Below are positions 6,909-9,128 of a DNA stretch of 9,128 bases, one piece after another. The notes beneath the pieces were generated by a model, which saw nothing but the letters and a program-made list of their open reading frames with translations, ran no database searches and was not told the origin of the DNA. Source of the DNA: an uncultured Micavibrio sp. (GTDB taxonomy: Bacteria > Pseudomonadota > Alphaproteobacteria > Micavibrionales > UBA1664); NCBI GenBank assembly GCA_913057885.1, contig CAJXOI010000018.1, positions 1-9,128 on the forward strand, in the 5' to 3' direction. Within the stretch, counting starts at the first letter, position 1. Every line of letters begins with the position of its first letter. A program made the translations under genes and the position numbers.

Positions 6909-7966
6909 TTTTTTATTTACCTTTTGTTATGACGATCGCCGTCATCATAGCCGATTCAAAAAAAGCACAAGCACAATATGGTGCTGCATTGCCCACTTTG
7001 GAAGATCAGCTTATTTCTGAGCCTGCGAAACGTCGTGATGGGCAATTTTTCACGATTAATATTGAAAACGATTTGTTTGGGGCAGGGACGGATGAAAATT
7101 ACACTAGCGGCCTGCGCCTGTCTTACCACAATGCCGCGTTGGATATTCCTCAATGGGCGCGCGAGATTGGAGAGCTTTATCCCGGGTTTCGCATCAACGA
7201 CACCACGGCGGTGACATATTCATTGGGGCAAAATCTTTATACGCCAAAGGATATTACGCGCTCTATCCCCGATCCGACGGATCGCCCTTATGCAGGGTGG
7301 CTTTATGGATCAATCGGGTTGTCTACTTATACGCGCAATCATCATGATCAATTAGAAGTTGCATTAGGCGTTGTCGGTCCCGCCGCAGGGGGAAAGATTG
7401 TCCAAAATTTTGTGCACAATCACGTTGTCGCTGATGCCGACGATCCCCAAGGATGGAACAGTCAACTCGATAACGAACCGGGCATCATTTTGAGTTGGAG
7501 CCGCGAATACCCCAACGCCATTGAAATGGATTGGGATGAGGAAATATATTTTTCGATCTCACCCTTTATGGGGACATCGCTTGGGAATGTTTATACATTG
7601 GCACAGGTTGGTTTAGGGTTTCGCCTGGCCCCGTATGAGGAACGATACGCCGATTTACCATCGCGTGTGCGTCCCGCCATTCCGGGCACAGGATATTATC
7701 CACGTCTTGATGATAAATTCAGCTGGGGCTTTTTTGGCGGTGTGACGGGATATGCGGTTGGACGCAATATTTTTTTGGACGGAAATTCATTCCAAAATTC
7801 TCCATCGGTTGAGACGAAACATTTTGTCTATGATGCATCCATCGGGTTTGATTTGATTTATTCCAACACGCGGTTATCTTATACCCTGACCCATAGATCC
7901 AAAGAATTTGATGGGCAAGATGACTCCTCCGCATTTGGCTCAATTGCGCTAACTCGCCGGTTCTAA
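6893..7966 (+). CDS. lpxR: LpxR-like outer-membrane lipid A 3'-O-deacylase (DUF2219)
   Basis: 357 residues. Residues 1-27 look like a signal peptide: KK, then hydrophobic TFFYLPFVMTIAVIIA, then likely cleavage after AQA at 27. Family marks follow: IENDLFG with N59 and D60, NYTSGLRLSY at 69-78, LGQNLYTPKDI and DRPYAGWLY at 130-138, GVVGPAAGG then Q171-x-x-x-H175, and QGWNSQL. N59/D60, T71 and Q171/H175 appear to match the Asn-Asp, Thr and Gln-x3-His active-site residues described for Salmonella LpxR, by motif comparison. The protein ends in Phe, as outer-membrane beta-barrels do. LpxR removes the 3'-acyloxyacyl chain of lipid A with calcium at the outer leaflet. Some DUF2219 proteins have no shown activity, so function is inferred. 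The start overlaps ctlX head-to-head and the stop overlaps the ABC1 kinase gene by 18 bases. The Shine-Dalgarno is weak. Confidence 0.88.
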   Translation: MQKKTFFYLPFVMTIAVIIADSKKAQAQYGAALPTLEDQLISEPAKRRDGQFFTINIENDLFGAGTDENYTSGLRLSYHNAALDIPQWAREIGELYPGFRINDTTAVTYSLGQNLYTPKDITRSIPDPTDRPYAGWLYGSIGLSTYTRNHHDQLEVALGVVGPAAGGKIVQNFVHNHVVADADDPQGWNSQLDNEPGIILSWSREYPNAIEMDWDEEIYFSISPFMGTSLGNVYTLAQVGLGFRLAPYEERYADLPSRVRPAIPGTGYYPRLDDKFSWGFFGGVTGYAVGRNIFLDGNSFQNSPSVETKHFVYDASIGFDLIYSNTRLSYTLTHRSKEFDGQDDSSAFGSIALTRRF

Positions 7967-9128
7967 ATCAAATTTGGGTAAAATATCGTTCTGAGCTTTG
8001 CGGAGGGAGGCAACACTGAAACCCTCGATCATTTCATTAAATAATGTGTGCCAATTGATTTCAGATTGAAGGTGAATGAACACCGACCCAAGGCCAAGCG
8101 CTGCCCGATCCATAAATACAAATTCGCGCGGGACGGGAACGCCCTGACGTAATTCGCGCAATTTCGTGTGGACCTCTCGCGCCTTTTCACGTCCATAAAC
8201 ACCATTGTTGGTTTCGCCGATTGTCCGTACAGTATCATCCAAAATCGGTCCATATAGGAACCCAGCCCAGATGTTTAGAACCTCGATCATCTCTTTTGAT
8301 AATTCACCAAATCCCCATGTTTTATAAGCAGTTATTGCCAATTCTTCATCATTTGTCTTAAGTGCATTATAAAGGTCGATTACTGCGCCGACAAATTCGG
8401 GTGGGAAGATACGGATGCATCCGAAATCCAATAAATTTATGGAATAATCATCGCGTACGGTATAATTACCCAGATGCGGGTCACCGTGAATGATGCCTGT
8501 TTTATAAAGCGGGATGTACCATGCCCGAAATAAATTCAGGGCGATTTGGTTGCGTGTTTCCAAAGGTGCATCTTTGAAATCCAAAACCTTTTGTCCATCC
8601 ACCCATGTTGTTGTGAGAAGGCGATCCGTCGAGAGGTCATCAATCACTTCAGGGATGTGTACGTTAGGTTCATCACGCAAAAGATGAGCGTATAATTTCT
8701 GCACGCGGGCCTCGCGTTTATAGTCCAATTCCTCGCGCAATCTGTCTGCCAACTCCTGTTGAATTGCGTCGGTCATGATGGAATCATCATATTGTTTGTA
8801 TATTTTAAGGAGAAGTTTTAGCTGGTTAAGGTCGGCATCGATGGCCGAGGCCATGTCAGGATATTGTAATTTGCAAGCAACGGTTAGACCATCGGTCGTC
8901 ACGGCCTTGTGCACCTGCCCCAATGACGCTGCTGCTGCGGCATTTTGCGGGAAATCCTGAAAATGTGATTGCCATTCGGCACCTAATTCCGCCTTCATCC
9001 GGCGTCTTACGAACGGCCAGCCCATAGGGGGTGCATTCGATTGTAACTCTGCAAAAGCCTTGGCATATTCAGGGGGGAGGGCATCTGGTATGGTGGCTAA
9101 AATCTGACCAACCTTCATGATAGGTCCC
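7949..9128 (-). CDS. ABC1/UbiB (AarF)-family atypical kinase, N-terminus outside the window
   Basis: 389 residues can be read from the Met at 9118 to TAG at 7951-7949, but the frame stays open to the right edge. The codons before that Met give Gly-Pro-Ile, so the sequence reads GPIMKVGQ, the family's signature KxGQ motif. The Met is therefore internal and the true start lies beyond 9128. Numbered from that Met: the Ala-rich loop AAAAASLGQV (60-69) replaces the usual Gly-rich loop, then Lys in VACKLQYP, the ExD-type EELDYKREA, the catalytic loop HGDPHLGN and the metal-binding DFG. COQ8/UbiB members support ubiquinone biosynthesis; other ABC1 proteins have unassigned roles. No C-terminal membrane helices of the UbiB type are seen after the kinase domain, so it may be a different ABC1 subgroup and no symbol is given. 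Its 3' end overlaps that of lpxR by 18 bases. Confidence 0.92.
   Translation of the reverse strand, partial: GPIMKVGQILATIPDALPPEYAKAFAELQSNAPPMGWPFVRRRMKAELGAEWQSHFQDFPQNAAAAASLGQVHKAVTTDGLTVACKLQYPDMASAIDADLNQLKLLLKIYKQYDDSIMTDAIQQELADRLREELDYKREARVQKLYAHLLRDEPNVHIPEVIDDLSTDRLLTTTWVDGQKVLDFKDAPLETRNQIALNLFRAWYIPLYKTGIIHGDPHLGNYTVRDDYSINLLDFGCIRIFPPEFVGAVIDLYNALKTNDEELAITAYKTWGFGELSKEMIEVLNIWAGFLYGPILDDTVRTIGETNNGVYGREKAREVHTKLRELRQGVPVPREFVFMDRAALGLGSVFIHLQSEINWHTLFNEMIEGFSVASLRKAQNDILPKFDLEPAS

Noticed and set aside
9116..9118. ATG at 9118 as the true start of the ABC1 kinase gene
   Set aside because: The frame is open to the window edge, and the preceding codons complete the conserved GPxxKxGQ motif, so the Met is internal.
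1..9128. CRISPR arrays, tRNA or rRNA genes, insertion sequences, integrases
   Set aside because: No regular repeat-spacer pattern, cloverleaf, transposase motif or terminal inverted repeat with target duplication was seen on either strand.

Overview
The window comes from a Gram-negative bacterium: it encodes an LpxR-type outer-membrane lipid A deacylase and an MnmC tRNA-modification enzyme. The style of the proteins (M3 oligopeptidase, CtlX-like hydrolase, ABC1 kinase, and an XRE regulator with a long effector tail) suggests an alphaproteobacterium with moderate to low GC. That placement is an inference, not a proof. The genome is tightly packed. Three neighbouring pairs overlap on opposite strands (two tail-to-tail, one head-to-head), and a fourth pair is separated by only 3 bases.

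Layout. At the left edge is the last 49 codons of a plus-strand gene whose tail resembles a GT4 glycosyltransferase. Its end overlaps the end of mnmC, read on the minus strand (74-1762). About 280 bases of AT-rich DNA follow. They hold a possible minus-strand promoter and a convincing minus-strand intrinsic terminator hairpin that ends only 7 bases before the mnmC start, plus the leader of the next plus-strand unit. That unit is an XRE-type regulator with a TTG start and a class I SAM methyltransferase, joined by an ATGA overlap (2044-3464). Next come a complete M3 zinc oligopeptidase (3537-5600) and a 126-residue protein of unknown function 9 bases behind it (5610-5990). A minus-strand CtlX/arginine-deiminase-like hydrolase (5994-6908) overlaps head-to-head with lpxR (6893-7966). 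The right edge is an ABC1/UbiB-like kinase on the minus strand (7949 to the edge), whose N-terminus lies outside the window.

How the genes relate. Most look like ordinary housekeeping or accessory genes without a shared pathway: tRNA wobble-uridine modification, peptide turnover, citrulline/guanidino-group hydrolysis, lipid A remodelling and ubiquinone-type kinase function. The one compact module that looks like a dedicated system is the regulator-methyltransferase pair. The most interesting non-coding signal is the terminator placed directly in front of mnmC. No rRNA, tRNA, CRISPR array, insertion sequence or phage gene is visible.
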